Below are positions 45,853-54,806 of a stretch of 64,000 nucleotides of DNA, piece after piece. The position numbers and the translations under genes are program-made. The stretch lies in the NCBI GenBank assembly GCA_965248235.1, contig CBDFIU010000005.1, positions 558,001 through 622,000 on the forward strand. The letters run 5' to 3'. The notes beneath the pieces were generated by a model. It worked only from the letters and a program-made list of their open reading frames with translations. It did not search any database and was not told where the DNA came from. Source of the stretch: UBA6623 sp965248235. Lineage in GTDB: Bacteria; Acidobacteriota; Terriglobia; Bryobacterales; UBA6623. Position 1 is the first letter of the stretch; every line of letters begins with the position of its first letter.

Positions 45853-46851
45853 TTAGACCTCGCCGATGTACTGGACTTCCTCTTCGACTCGGATGCCGAA
45901 GCGGTTTTCGACTCGTTGTTTGAGTTCGGCGATGAGATCGCGCAATTCGGCCGCGGTGCCTCCGCCGGCGTTGTAGATAAGGTTGGCGTGGTAATCGGCG
46001 ATGCGGATGCCGCCCTGTCGCATGCCTTTCGCGCCGACTTGTTCCAGGAAATACGCGGAGGCGACTTTTCCTTCGCGGACGACGCGAGCCGGTACTTCGG
46101 CGCGGGCGGCGGGGGGGAGGTCGTCGAGGTAAAGGTTTTTGAAGATGCTCCCGGCGCAACGCATTGAGGGGGGGAACTTCTCATCGCGAACGGCCGTAAT
46201 CTCGGCGACCCGTGCTTGCAAGGCATCGCGGTCGCCGGTTTCGAGCTCAAAGCCGACCTGAAAAATCATCCAGTCTTTGTGCTGCTTGAAAACGCTGCCG
46301 CGGTAGACGAAGCCGCACTCTTCGTTGCCGATGCGGCGCACTTCCCGGCCGTCGAAAATCTCGACCGATGTGACGGTTTCCGAGATCGAATGTCCGTAGG
46401 CGCCGGCGTTGCCGTACACAGCCGCGCCGACCGACCCGGGAATGCGGGCCAGGGTCTCGAGTCCCCGCAGCCCGTGATCGACCGAAGTGGTCACGAGGGT
46501 TTCCAAAGGGGCGCCGGCATCGCTGCTGATCTCGGCGCCCCGTACGCGAACATCCGAAGCGGTAAAGCGCAAAACCAGCCCGCGGAATCCGCTGTCGGAA
46601 ACGATCACGTTGCTGCCGTCGCCGAGCACGTAGACCGGCAAGCGGCCGCGGCGGCCAACACCGACCGCGGCGGCAAAGGCGCGGGCGTCCGCGGTTTGGG
46701 CGAAAAGATCGGCCCGGCCGCCGATGCCGAAACGGGTGTAGGGCGCCAGCGAGACGGATGGGCGAACGTCCAAGGCGTCGATTTCGCGCAACGCCCGGTG
46801 GGCGTCGGAAATCGACGTGGCCGCGTATGGAGGGCCTGCGGAAGAGTTCAT
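45853..46851 (-). CDS. murB: UDP-N-acetylenolpyruvoylglucosamine reductase (MurB)
   Basis: 332 residues. A cytoplasmic FAD/NADPH enzyme that reduces UDP-GlcNAc-enolpyruvate to UDP-MurNAc in peptidoglycan synthesis. FAD-binding features: TRFGIGGRADLFA, LGDGSNVIVSDSGFRG, IPGSVGAAVYGNAGAYG. The catalytic general acid Ser is in GSIFKN, and the C-terminal domain has QGGIRIADYHANLIYNAG and a terminal VEEEVQYIG (conserved Glu). Complete and of normal length. It stands between the DUF3179 gene and a repeat; other mur genes are not nearby. Confidence 0.95.
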   Translation of the reverse strand: MNSSAGPPYAATSISDAHRALREIDALDVRPSVSLAPYTRFGIGGRADLFAQTADARAFAAAVGVGRRGRLPVYVLGDGSNVIVSDSGFRGLVLRFTASDVRVRGAEISSDAGAPLETLVTTSVDHGLRGLETLARIPGSVGAAVYGNAGAYGHSISETVTSVEIFDGREVRRIGNEECGFVYRGSVFKQHKDWMIFQVGFELETGDRDALQARVAEITAVRDEKFPPSMRCAGSIFKNLYLDDLPPAARAEVPARVVREGKVASAYFLEQVGAKGMRQGGIRIADYHANLIYNAGGGTAAELRDLIAELKQRVENRFGIRVEEEVQYIGEV

Positions 46852-46939
46852 TTCGACGGTTGTTTCATTGTAAAGGGCGGCGCGATCCCGAGCCGAGCGT
46901 CAAGCACGACGATGTCGCGACGGCGATACCGCGAAGCCG

Positions 46940-47008
46940 AGCCCGCGTTTCTCATCGCCTGACGGGCCTCTCATGCACTTTGCCTCGCCACGCGATGAGA
47001 AACGGGCT
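46940..47008. repeat. Intergenic hairpin repeat (family A)
   Basis: Arms 46940-46958 and 46992-47008 pair over 17 bases with one two-base bulge (tttctcatcgc/gcgatgagaaa). The loop holds ctgacgggcctctcatgcac, shared with the larger element at 28961-29149. It lies between the MurB start and the truncated hydrolase gene. Confidence 0.6.
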
Positions 47009-47048
47009 AGACTCGTGGCGCGGGGTAGAGGTCGGCAAGGAGGGTTCC

Positions 47049-47207
47049 ATGGACGTTATCCATAACTGCCACATGCATACGTTTACCAATCGGGCTGTGC
47101 CGAATGGGTTTTTGCCTTGGAAGTTGATGACCATCTTACGGTGGCGAATGGTTTCAGCAGTAGTGCGTTGGGGTCTCCGGAAATTAGGACCCAAGAAAAA
47201 CGATTGA
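47049..47207 (+). pseudogene. Amidohydrolase-family gene, truncated by an IS remnant
   Basis: A perfect ribosome site (aaggagg) precedes ATG 47049. The first 52 codons encode DVIHNCHMHTFTNRAVP and GFLPWKLMTILRW, the start of a TIM-barrel metal-dependent hydrolase (His-x-His of strand 1). The frame then ends at the border of an IS1595 remnant at 47206; the remaining some 250-300 residues are not found on the other side of the insertion, so the gene is lost. Confidence 0.7.
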
Positions 47208-47293
47208 TGGGTATTTACTTGAATGCTCGTGACTGACCGCTCCTTGATGCGTGCCCAGTATCCAGCGCTTCACTAACGACACCACGCGGTGCA
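47206..47293 (-). mobile_element. Internally deleted IS1595 remnant
   Basis: 17 bases of the element terminus (gatgggtatttacttga, 47206-47222) are fused directly to an internal transposase segment (47223-47293, antisense) that ends at cggtgca. The deletion junction shares a two-base microhomology (ga). It is the scar of an older insertion, close to the complete copy at 47318. Confidence 0.85.
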
Positions 47294-47317
47294 TAAGTGT
47301 CTTTTCGAAAAATCGAG

Positions 47318-48353
47318 GATGGGTATTTACTTGACTCAGGTGACCACAAGATGTAGGATCGGGGAAATGGAAGATTATCCTCGGAATCTGGCCGAGTTCG
47401 AGGCGCGTTTCGCCACCGAGCAGGCCTGTCGAGAGTATCTGTGTCAACTCCGCTGGCCGGAGGGTTTTCGTTGTCCGCGATGCGGGCACGACAAAGCGTG
47501 GGCGGTGCGGACAGCGCTGCTGGAGTGCGCCGGCTGCGGGCATCAAGCTTCTCCAACGGCGGGCACAATATTTCAAGACACCCGCCAACCCCTCCAGAGT
47601 TGGTTTCGAGCCATGTGGTGGCTCACGAGCCAGAAGAACGGGGCGAGCGCGCTGGGCTTGCAGCGGGTGTTGGGCCTGGGCAGCTACAAAACGGCCTGGA
47701 CTTGGTTGCATAAGCTCCGGCGCGCCATGGTGCGGCCCGGACGCGATCGGCTCAGCGGGCGCGTGGAGGTTGACGAGACTTACTTAGGAGGCTTGGAGGA
47801 GGGCGTGCGCGGTCGCCAAACCGACGCTAAGGCGCTGATTGTAGTAGCGGCCGAGGAAGATGGTGCCGGCATCGGGCGGGTTCGGATACGCACCATTCCC
47901 AACGCCTCCGGGGACAGCTTGATGGCCTTCGTCGGCGAGTCGATCGAACCCGGCAGCGTGGTCCATACCGACGGTTGGCTGGGATACGAACCGCTCGAAG
48001 GCGACGGCTATCGCCACGAGGTGAGCTACCTGGAGGGGCAACCGGCGCGCGCCTCGAAACTGCTCCCCCGGGTGCACCGCGTGGTGTCGTTAGTGAAGCG
48101 CTGGATACTGGGCACGCATCAAGGAGCGGTCAGTCACGAGCATCTCGACTCCTACCTCGACGAATTCGCCTTCCGCTTCAACCGCCGCAAGTCCAGAAGT
48201 CGAGGCAAGCTCTTTTACCGCCTGGTTCAACAGGCCGTCGCCGTGCCACCGGCACCCTACAAATCGCTGGTCGGAGGCACCGCGACACGCGCTACGGACG
48301 ACCACAACATGTAGGGGCTATTTCCCAATACCTGAGTCAAGTAAATACCCATC
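47318..48353 (+). mobile_element. IS1595-family insertion sequence, complete copy 2
   Basis: 1036 bp with the same terminal inverted repeats as the copy at 10388. Flanked by an exact 8-bp duplication aaatcgag (47310-47317 and 48354-48361), so a simple insertion. It landed only 24 bases from an older remnant of the same element. Confidence 0.95.
47367..48314 (+). CDS. IS1595-family transposase (copy 2)
   Basis: 315 residues, identical in protein sequence to the transposase at 10437, from MEDYPRNL to DDHNM. Zinc ribbon and DDE residues intact, so it is potentially active. Confidence 0.95.
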   Translation: MEDYPRNLAEFEARFATEQACREYLCQLRWPEGFRCPRCGHDKAWAVRTALLECAGCGHQASPTAGTIFQDTRQPLQSWFRAMWWLTSQKNGASALGLQRVLGLGSYKTAWTWLHKLRRAMVRPGRDRLSGRVEVDETYLGGLEEGVRGRQTDAKALIVVAAEEDGAGIGRVRIRTIPNASGDSLMAFVGESIEPGSVVHTDGWLGYEPLEGDGYRHEVSYLEGQPARASKLLPRVHRVVSLVKRWILGTHQGAVSHEHLDSYLDEFAFRFNRRKSRSRGKLFYRLVQQAVAVPPAPYKSLVGGTATRATDDHNM

Positions 48354-48651
48354 AAATCGAGAAATCGTAGGCACCGCCCGAGCGGCCCCAATGGAATTCG
48401 GTCTTACCGCATCCCTACGGGGCGCGGGCGGCGCTTTTCTAATTCCGCGGCGACGACTTACGCGGCGCTTCGACTCCCCCGGCGAGAGCGCGAAAACATC
48501 CCCGGCCCGACCCACTGCAACGTTTCGCCTCCCGCGCTGCCTTGACGGCGAGGAACGGCTGCTCGGTGGCAAACATGGAAAAGCATCTACCATTGAAGTT
48601 CCGGCTTCGAGCGCGCCTTTGACGCGGCGGCCGGCGCGAAGAAACGACTCC

Positions 48652-50229
48652 ATGACAACCGATCGCAGTTTGACGCGACCTCGGCGCGCCGATTCACCGC
48701 CGCGCGGAAACGCGGGGAGACACCCTACCCCGCGGCCCGGACGCTGGGTCGTGTTGGCCGCGGTTTTGACCGCGTCGTTGGGGGCGCAAGTTCCCGCCGA
48801 CTCGTATCGCGTGGAAACGGTGCGCATGCCGCGCGATGCGGCGCCGGAGGTCAGCGCGATTGCGTTCGGTGTCGACGGGCGGCTGTACGCTTGTTTTCGA
48901 CGCGGCGACATTTACTCCATGGACCCGCGCAACGGGCACTGGCGTAAGTTCGCCGCCGGGCTTCAGACGCCGTTGGGGATCTTGCCGGGGAAGCCGGGCG
49001 AGTTCTTCGTCGCGCAGGTGCCCGAACTGACGCGCGTGGCGGATACGGACGCCGACGGCAAAGCGGACGTCTACGAAACCATCAGCGACGGCTGGGGGCT
49101 CTCTGGAAATTACCACGAGTTGATCGCCGGGCCGGTGCGCGACGCGAAGGGAAATTTCTACGTCACGTTGAGTTTGGGATCGGGGTTGGCGCTGCCGCGA
49201 TTTCCGGTACGTGGCGAGTTCACCAAGCAGGGCCGACGGGCTGAAGAGCCTCGACCGGGCCGCGTGAATCGTGTGGGGCATTATTCGTCGGTTCCCTATC
49301 GCGGCTGTTCGGTGAAGATCACTCCGCGAGGGAAAGTGAGTCCGATGTCGTGCGGTTTTCGCCAACCGAACGGCCTGGTGTTGTCGCCGAGCGGTGAGTT
49401 GTTCGCCACCGATAACCAGGGAGACTGGGTAGGCACGTCCCCGTTGCATCACATTACGCGGGGGGCTTTCCACGGGCACCCGAGCTCGCTCAACTGGGAT
49501 GCGAGTTTCAGCGAAGACCCGGTGGAAGCGCTGGTATCGACGCTGGGGGAGCGTCGCAAGATGCCCGCGATTCAGTTCCCGCAAAACGACATGGCGGGTT
49601 CGACGGCGCAACCGATTTTCGACACGACCGGGGGGAAGTTCGGCCCCTATGACGGGCAGCTGTTTATCGCGGAATGGTCGTACCGGCGCATTCTTCGGGC
49701 GGATTTGGAAACCGTCGACGGCGTCGTGCAAGGAGCGTCGTTTATTTTCCTGGAGGGCAACGGTTTGCGCATGGCGAACAATCGGCTGGCCTTTGCTCCC
49801 GACGGGAAGAGTTTGTATGTGGCGCAAACCTCGCGCGTGTGGGGCGGCTCGACCGAGGGGCTGCAGCGCATCCGGTGGCAGGGGAAGGTTCCCATGGACA
49901 TTCTTCACATGCGGCTGACGACGAGCGGTTTCGAACTGACCTTCACGAAGCCGGCCGATCCGGAAAGTCTGGGGGACCCGGCTGCGTATTCATTCACGCA
50001 TTACTACTACCTCTATCACGGCAAGTACGGGTCGCCGAAGACGGACGTGACACCTGTGAAAGTGGTGTCGGTCGAGGTTTCCGAGAACGGCCGGCGGGCG
50101 CGGCTGGAGTTGGATTCGCTGCCGGCGGGGCGTGTCTATGAATTGCGGCCCTCGGGGATTGTCTCGGCCGAGGGGGAGCCGCTGACGACGCGTCTGGCGA
50201 CGTACACGCTCAACCGGCTAAAGAAGTAA
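48652..50229 (+). CDS. Secreted sorbosone-dehydrogenase-like beta-propeller protein
   Basis: 525 residues from ATG 48652 (MTTDRSLTRPRR); the frame open upstream has unsupported low-complexity sequence. After a basic N-terminus, a hydrophobic segment (WVVLAAVLTASLGAQ) acts as signal or anchor. The body is a six-bladed-propeller type sequence related to L-sorbosone/PQQ glucose dehydrogenase-like proteins: AIAFGVDGRLYACFRRG, TPLGILPGKPGEFFVAQ, VADTDADGKADVYET (calcium-binding-like), CGFRQPNGLVLSPSGELFATDNQGDW (shown in parts), and a C-terminal Ig-like region (FELTFTKPAD). Proteins of this type accompany PSCyt1 systems; redox activity is unproven. A stand-alone gene next to an IS. Confidence 0.8.
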   Translation: MTTDRSLTRPRRADSPPRGNAGRHPTPRPGRWVVLAAVLTASLGAQVPADSYRVETVRMPRDAAPEVSAIAFGVDGRLYACFRRGDIYSMDPRNGHWRKFAAGLQTPLGILPGKPGEFFVAQVPELTRVADTDADGKADVYETISDGWGLSGNYHELIAGPVRDAKGNFYVTLSLGSGLALPRFPVRGEFTKQGRRAEEPRPGRVNRVGHYSSVPYRGCSVKITPRGKVSPMSCGFRQPNGLVLSPSGELFATDNQGDWVGTSPLHHITRGAFHGHPSSLNWDASFSEDPVEALVSTLGERRKMPAIQFPQNDMAGSTAQPIFDTTGGKFGPYDGQLFIAEWSYRRILRADLETVDGVVQGASFIFLEGNGLRMANNRLAFAPDGKSLYVAQTSRVWGGSTEGLQRIRWQGKVPMDILHMRLTTSGFELTFTKPADPESLGDPAAYSFTHYYYLYHGKYGSPKTDVTPVKVVSVEVSENGRRARLELDSLPAGRVYELRPSGIVSAEGEPLTTRLATYTLNRLKK

Positions 50230-51847
50230 GGGACATAGTCTCTCGGGGCGCCTGAGACCCTGAAACTCTCCGCAACTTGGCGGCGGCCCGCGCGGCGGCG
50301 GGGTCCGCGGCTCTCGTCGTTGCTACTCCTTCGGTTCGCGACACGTCCGCGGGCGTCGGCGCGCCCCCGAGAGTCCCCTTGTGCTTCGAAGACCCGCCAA
50401 TGCCCGTGGAGCGGACAGAGTACGACGCAGCGTATTGTTCACAATTGTTCACAATTGTTCGCAACATTTGAGCGCCGAGGGAACCTACGATGGTTTCAGG
50501 TTCAGCGGGGCGCCAACACCGCCGACCGACAAGCACGACCGACCATGCACTTCGATCAGGCCCGAGTCTTGAACTTTGACGCCGCGGCCCGTTGTAACAA
50601 CGACGTGCGACCGGCGGCCGGTGGACCGCGCCCCAAACGCCTCGAGACCGACGGACCGGGTTTCCGAATCTTAGAAAGATCGACCGCACGGCCGCGGCTC
50701 TTTTGCGGGCGTGAACCCCGAGAGCCCGCCTGCGCTTCAGGAATAGAGCCGGCTTTAGGAGCAGCACGATGACAGATCTATTTCGCTTTCACGCCGCGTC
50801 GCCCGGACGCGGAAGGGAGTGCGAGTAGTCTGGGACTCTATCGCGTGTTGCAACACAAGAGCACGGGCCGGCTGGTGGCGAAAGGGATCTATTTCCGGGG
50901 GTACGACTTGCCGTTGGACCTTAACCCGGGTCCGCCCTCGATGCCGGCTCCGGAGTCCGCTGACGCCCTGAGTCTCTCTCGGATGGCGGCCGTGGTTTCC
51001 GTCAAGGGAGCGGCTCGACGCCCGAACCGCATGCAGTCCTTGGCCGCGTTGGTGAACGGACGTCTACAGGCCAACACCTCAGAGCCCAACCGCCCACGGT
51101 CAAGAACCTGCGGCTCGCGTTACGCGCCTTTTCGATTGCCGCGTCATTGTGGAACGGCCGAAGGAAGGTCGCCACGGCCGCGGCGCTTCGAAAGACCTTC
51201 CTATAACCGTAATCCGCTAATCAAAAGCAATTCGCGGGCGTCGAGTCGCTGTCCTTCAGAGACGACCAACCCGGCTCGGCGACCGCCCCGCGTTCCGCCG
51301 CTCGACCGACGGGGTTCTTGCCGCGGGGTTCGTGGGATTGGCCCACCGAGGTTTCCCGATTCCCGCTCGGTCTTACAAGGATTGAGGGGCCCTTTACGGG
51401 CTATCCGGTTCGCGAATGCTCCACGGCGGCCGGCATCGGATTTGTGCCGGGCCGCCGGCGGTCATAGCAACGCCGGCATGCCAACACGCCACGGAAACCT
51501 TTAGAATCAGTCGCTGTCATGCCAAAACCCAAGGAATGGCGTCGGGTCGCGGACATATGAGAACTACCCTAGGCATCCTAAGGTTTATACGTTAGCCAAC
51601 GGTTGCCCAATAGTTGTTAGGTCATGGTACCAGTCTTAGCAATAAATGGGTGAAGAATCAATCCGATGCCCCATTAACAAATTCAGGTAACCGACCGTAG
51701 GCTAAGTAACTGACGGGTTCGAGTACGAATGCAGGAGTTGATGCCGCCCATCGAGGTCCTCGGGAGAGTCAGCAACCAAGTGATGCGTCTCCCTTGGCGG
51801 CCCGAAAGAGCCGGAGGAGCGGAGACCCCCAGACGAGCAGAGAACCA
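50230..51847. other. Long non-coding or decayed region
   Basis: About 1.6 kb with no intact gene. A possible start with a ribosome-like site is at 50769 (MTDLFRF), whose frame ends after 19 codons. Another frame continues from about 50794 (RRPDAEGSASSLGL, then VAKGIYFRGYDLPLDL) to about 51080 before becoming low-complexity, so an unrecognised gene with a frameshift may have stood here. The rest holds short GC-rich frames without motifs. A triple 10-bp repeat is at 50434-50463. Confidence 0.5.
50434..50463. repeat. Three tandem 10-bp repeats
   Basis: attgttcaca occurs twice in tandem, followed by attgttcgca. The period of one helical turn and the inverted character (ttgttc/gaacaa) would place three protein-binding sites on one DNA face. 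No adjacent intact gene. Confidence 0.55.
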
Positions 51848-52240
51848 ATGACCACGGCACCGATCAGCGCGTCGTCCGGGCCAACGGTCCGAAGCACGGT
51901 GCTTGAGAACGGAGTGCGGGTCGTCACCGAGTCGATCCCTTGGGCTCGGTCCGTCTCGATGACGGTGATGCTCGATTGTGGCTCTCGCGATGAAAGCCCC
52001 AACGAGGCCGGCCTGGCTCATTTCTGCGAGTGTCGGGATCGAATGCTCAAACGCGAATGACGCGGTTGGCGACGCAGGCGCTGTATTTCGGAAGAGCCAT
52101 CCCCGAAGATCGCGTCCTGGCCGGCGTGGCGAATGTGAACGTGGATTCGCTGGGGCACACCGCCGGCTCGATCTTTGGACAAGGATTACGAAACGTGAGC
52201 GGCGCCGTGGTCGGACCGCAAGACGCGACCTCTTGCAAGT
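51848..52240 (+). pseudogene. M16-family metallopeptidase with a large internal deletion
   Basis: From ATG 51848 the N-terminus of an insulinase/processing-peptidase-like protein is visible: STVLENGVRVVTES, SVSMTVMLDCGSRDE and EAGLAHFCE, the HxxEH zinc site cut before its last His. Next to it, in another frame from about 52045, is the family C-terminal region (MTRLATQALYFGRAIPEDRVL, given in part; ANVNVDSLGHTAGSIFG). About 300 codons between are missing, and the joint is out of frame. The protein cannot be functional. Confidence 0.7.
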
Positions 52241-52517
52241 CGGACTTGGAAAAACTGCTGCGGGCATTCCAAAAAGAACGCTCGCTACCACTCGAAGCGA
52301 GTGAGATTTCCGCGCCTTCCGCACCCGTTGCGGCCAATCGCCCAACAGGGGCGCGGCTGCGCAATTTCGACGCAACACCGCCGGAGATGTACACGATGCG
52401 GGGCGAGGCGGGCTCCATGGGTGGTGAGGGCGGTCGCACGCCCCAAGTGGCGGAGACATGCGCGGCCTAAGGGAGTCCCTTGAGTCGTCCAACGGCTAAC
52501 GAACAGAGGAAGGAACA
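52241..52517. other. Gap with low-complexity frame
   Basis: Continues the M16 C-terminal frame to about 52470 as Ala/Pro-rich sequence without homology; probably decayed. The ribosome site for the small gene (gaggaagga) is at the right edge. Confidence 0.35.
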
Positions 52518-52673
52518 ATGAGCCTCAACCCGGCTGTGAAGCAAAACTGGATTGAACTCCAATCAAGAAATGCTGTTCCCGTGAACGCCATCGGTATAAA
52601 GATTGACCCCAAGGACGTCCAGACCTTGGCTGTGTGGCGAACCGAAGGTATCGATGAATTCCTTAAGAAGTAG
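52518..52673 (+). CDS. Small protein of unknown function (51 residues)
   Basis: ATG 52518 with a strong ribosome site (agaggaaggaac just upstream). It encodes MSLNPAVKQNWIELQSRN and ends with TEGIDEFLKK. Well-behaved codon use and the ribosome site suggest a real gene. It has no signal or helix and is mixed charged. No function recognised. It is followed about 70 bases later by the receiver-domain gene on the same strand. Confidence 0.5.
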   Translation: MSLNPAVKQNWIELQSRNAVPVNAIGIKIDPKDVQTLAVWRTEGIDEFLKK

Positions 52674-52742
52674 GCGGCAACGTTTGGCAGGATCAGGAGT
52701 TCCGCCGGTTATCGGAACGTCGAATTCGATGGGAGAAGAATT

Positions 52743-53510
52743 GTGGCGGCTGTAAGAGAGTTTTCCGCTATGCATCCGACGGGCGAGTTGCTTCTCAAGG
52801 AAGCTATCACCGCCCATAAACAGGGCAGTCACTCCAAGGCTCGGTTCCTATTGGACATGGCCGCGGCGGGAAAGTCCGCGCAACGAAATGGTTTGGTTGT
52901 GGCGCGCCTTCCTGGCGAAAAGTCGAGCCGCGGCGCAAGAATACGTCGAACAGGTTCTGCGCCTCAACCCCGGCAACGCAAAAGCCTTGGAGTGGTATGC
53001 GAAACTCCAACCGACGCCCTCCGCCCCTCCCCAGACCCAGTGGGAATGTCCGTTGTGCCAACAACCGTCCACGGGGACACCGACGCAGTGCCCACATTGC
53101 CGGAGCGTTGCGAGACTCTCCGATATGGACGCCTTTCTGACGAACGAAGGCGTGCGAAGGGACTTGGTCCGTACCGCGATCGAGCGAATTCAGGACGACC
53201 CTGACAGCGGCGCGGATGCCGACTCCCAGGCAAACCTGGGCATCGCCCATCTGAACCTCTTGCAATCGAACCAGGCACTGACTCATCTCAAGCGGGCATC
53301 CAAGTTATCCCCGAATGGTGAAGAGATCAAGAACGCCGTCCGGAATTTGGAATCACGCCAACAGGTCATGATCGTGGATGACAGTCCCACCATCCGCACC
53401 GCCGTCTTCGGCATTTTGGAGCGCAGCCGGTACCGCCCCGTGGGAGCCGAGGACGGATTCGACGCGCTGGCTCGACTCAATGAGGAAATCCCCGAAGTCA
53501 TTATCTCGGA
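52743..53510 (+). pseudogene. TPR/zinc-ribbon response regulator, 5' part, cut by IS1595
   Basis: Start GTG 52743 or ATG 52770. The N-terminal helical TPR-like part (ELLLKEAITAHKQGSHSKARFL) shifts frame at about 52875 (+1) to continue EMVWLWRAFLAKSRAA, a zinc-ribbon (CPLCQQP and CPHCRS), a TPR (LGIAHLNLLQSNQALTHL) and the start of a receiver domain (VMIVDDSPTIRTAVFGIL; GFDALARLNEEIPEVI). The frame is then interrupted by the IS at 53511. The receiver resumes at 54555. Related to PilG/FrzS-like regulators of surface motility (inference from domain order). Doubly broken: a real pseudogene. Confidence 0.8.
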
Positions 53511-54546
53511 GATGGGTATTTACTTGACTCAGGTATTGGGAAATAGCCCCTACATGTTGTGGTCGTCCGTAGCGCGTGTCGCGGTGCCTCCGACCAGCGA
53601 TTTGTAGGGTGCCGGTGGCACGGCGACGGCCTGTTGAACCAGGCGGTAAAAGAGCTTGCCTCGACTTCTGGACTTGCGGCGGTTGAAGCGGAAGGCGAAT
53701 TCGTCGAGGTAGGAGTCGAGATGCTCGTGACTGACCGCTCCTTGATGCGTGCCCAGTATCCAGCGCTTCACTAACGACACCACGCGGTGCACCCGGGGGA
53801 GCAGTTTCGAGGCGCGCGCCGGTTGCCCCTCCAGGTAGCTCACCTCGTGGCGATAGCCGTCGCCTTCGAGCGGTTCGTATCCCAGCCAACCGTCGGTATG
53901 GACCACGCTGCCGGGTTCGATCGACTCGCCGACGAAGGCCATCAAGCTGTCCCCGGAGGCGTTGGGAATGGTGCGTATCCGAACCCGCCCGATGCCGGCA
54001 CCATCTTCCTCGGCCGCTACTACAATCAGCGCCTTAGCGTCGGTTTGGCGACCGCGCACGCCCTCCTCCAAGCCTCCTAAGTAAGTCTCGTCAACCTCCA
54101 CGCGCCCGCTGAGCCGATCGCGTCCGGGCCGCACCATGGCGCGCCGGAGCTTATGCAACCAAGTCCAGGCCGTTTTGTAGCTGCCCAGGCCCAACACCCG
54201 CTGCAAGCCCAGCGCGCTCGCCCCGTTCTTCTGGCTCGTGAGCCACCACATGGCTCGAAACCAACTCTGGAGGGGTTGGCGGGTGTCTTGAAATATTGTG
54301 CCCGCCGTTGGAGAAGCTTGATGCCCGCAGCCGGCGCACTCCAGCAGCGCTGTCCGCACCGCCCACGCTTTGTCGTGCCCGCATCGCGGACAACGAAAAC
54401 CCTCCGGCCAGCGGAGTTGACACAGATACTCTCGACAGGCCTGCTCGGTGGCGAAACGCGCCTCGAACTCGGCCAGATTCCGAGGATAATCTTCCATTTC
54501 CCCGATCCTACATCTTGTGGTCACCTGAGTCAAGTAAATACCCATC
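53511..54546 (-). mobile_element. IS1595-family insertion sequence, complete copy 3
   Basis: 1036 bp, inverted relative to copies 1 and 2. The flanks give an imperfect 8-bp duplication: atctcgga (53503-53510) and atcttgga (54547-54554), one mismatch, so one side mutated after insertion or the flank was altered. It splits a receiver domain between VII and DIKMPKMDG. Confidence 0.95.
53550..54497 (-). CDS. IS1595-family transposase (copy 3)
   Basis: 315 residues, same protein sequence as copies 1 and 2. Intact zinc ribbon and DDE residues. Read on the minus strand, opposite to the interrupted host gene. Confidence 0.95.
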   Translation of the reverse strand: MEDYPRNLAEFEARFATEQACREYLCQLRWPEGFRCPRCGHDKAWAVRTALLECAGCGHQASPTAGTIFQDTRQPLQSWFRAMWWLTSQKNGASALGLQRVLGLGSYKTAWTWLHKLRRAMVRPGRDRLSGRVEVDETYLGGLEEGVRGRQTDAKALIVVAAEEDGAGIGRVRIRTIPNASGDSLMAFVGESIEPGSVVHTDGWLGYEPLEGDGYRHEVSYLEGQPARASKLLPRVHRVVSLVKRWILGTHQGAVSHEHLDSYLDEFAFRFNRRKSRSRGKLFYRLVQQAVAVPPAPYKSLVGGTATRATDDHNM

Positions 54547-54792
54547 ATCTTGGATATCAAGATGCCGAAAATGGACGGCTATCAAGTCTGTAAGGTCTTG
54601 AAGTCGAACCGGCAAACCAGGCATGTGCCGGTCATCATGTTGTCGGGGAGTTTGATTGACAAGGTTCGCGGCAAGATGGTGGGCGCGGTCGAGTTCATAT
54701 CGAAACCGTTCAAGACAAAGGAACTTCTGAAGCTGGTGGACCATTACACGAAGGAATCCGGCCGGCGGTCGTACACGCTCCTTCGCGGGTGA
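54547..54792 (+). pseudogene. Response regulator receiver, 3' part after the IS
   Basis: Continues the receiver of the gene at 52743: LDIKMPKMDGYQVCKVLK with the phospho-acceptor Asp, VIMLSGSL, and the conserved Lys in FISKPFKTKELLKL. Joining across the IS gives an unbroken receiver fold. Its stop overlaps the next gene by a GTGA junction, so the pair was an operon. Confidence 0.8.
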
Positions 54793-54806
54793 AAGGGAAA
54801 AACAAA

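Noticed and set aside
47049..47207. UGA ending the truncated amidohydrolase as another selenocysteine codon
   Set aside because: This TGA lies at the IS border, no homologous sequence follows it, and no conserved Cys is expected there.
48694..49908. 404-codon frame opposite to the sorbosone-dehydrogenase-like gene
   Set aside because: Shadow frame; the plus strand carries a signal sequence and propeller motifs.
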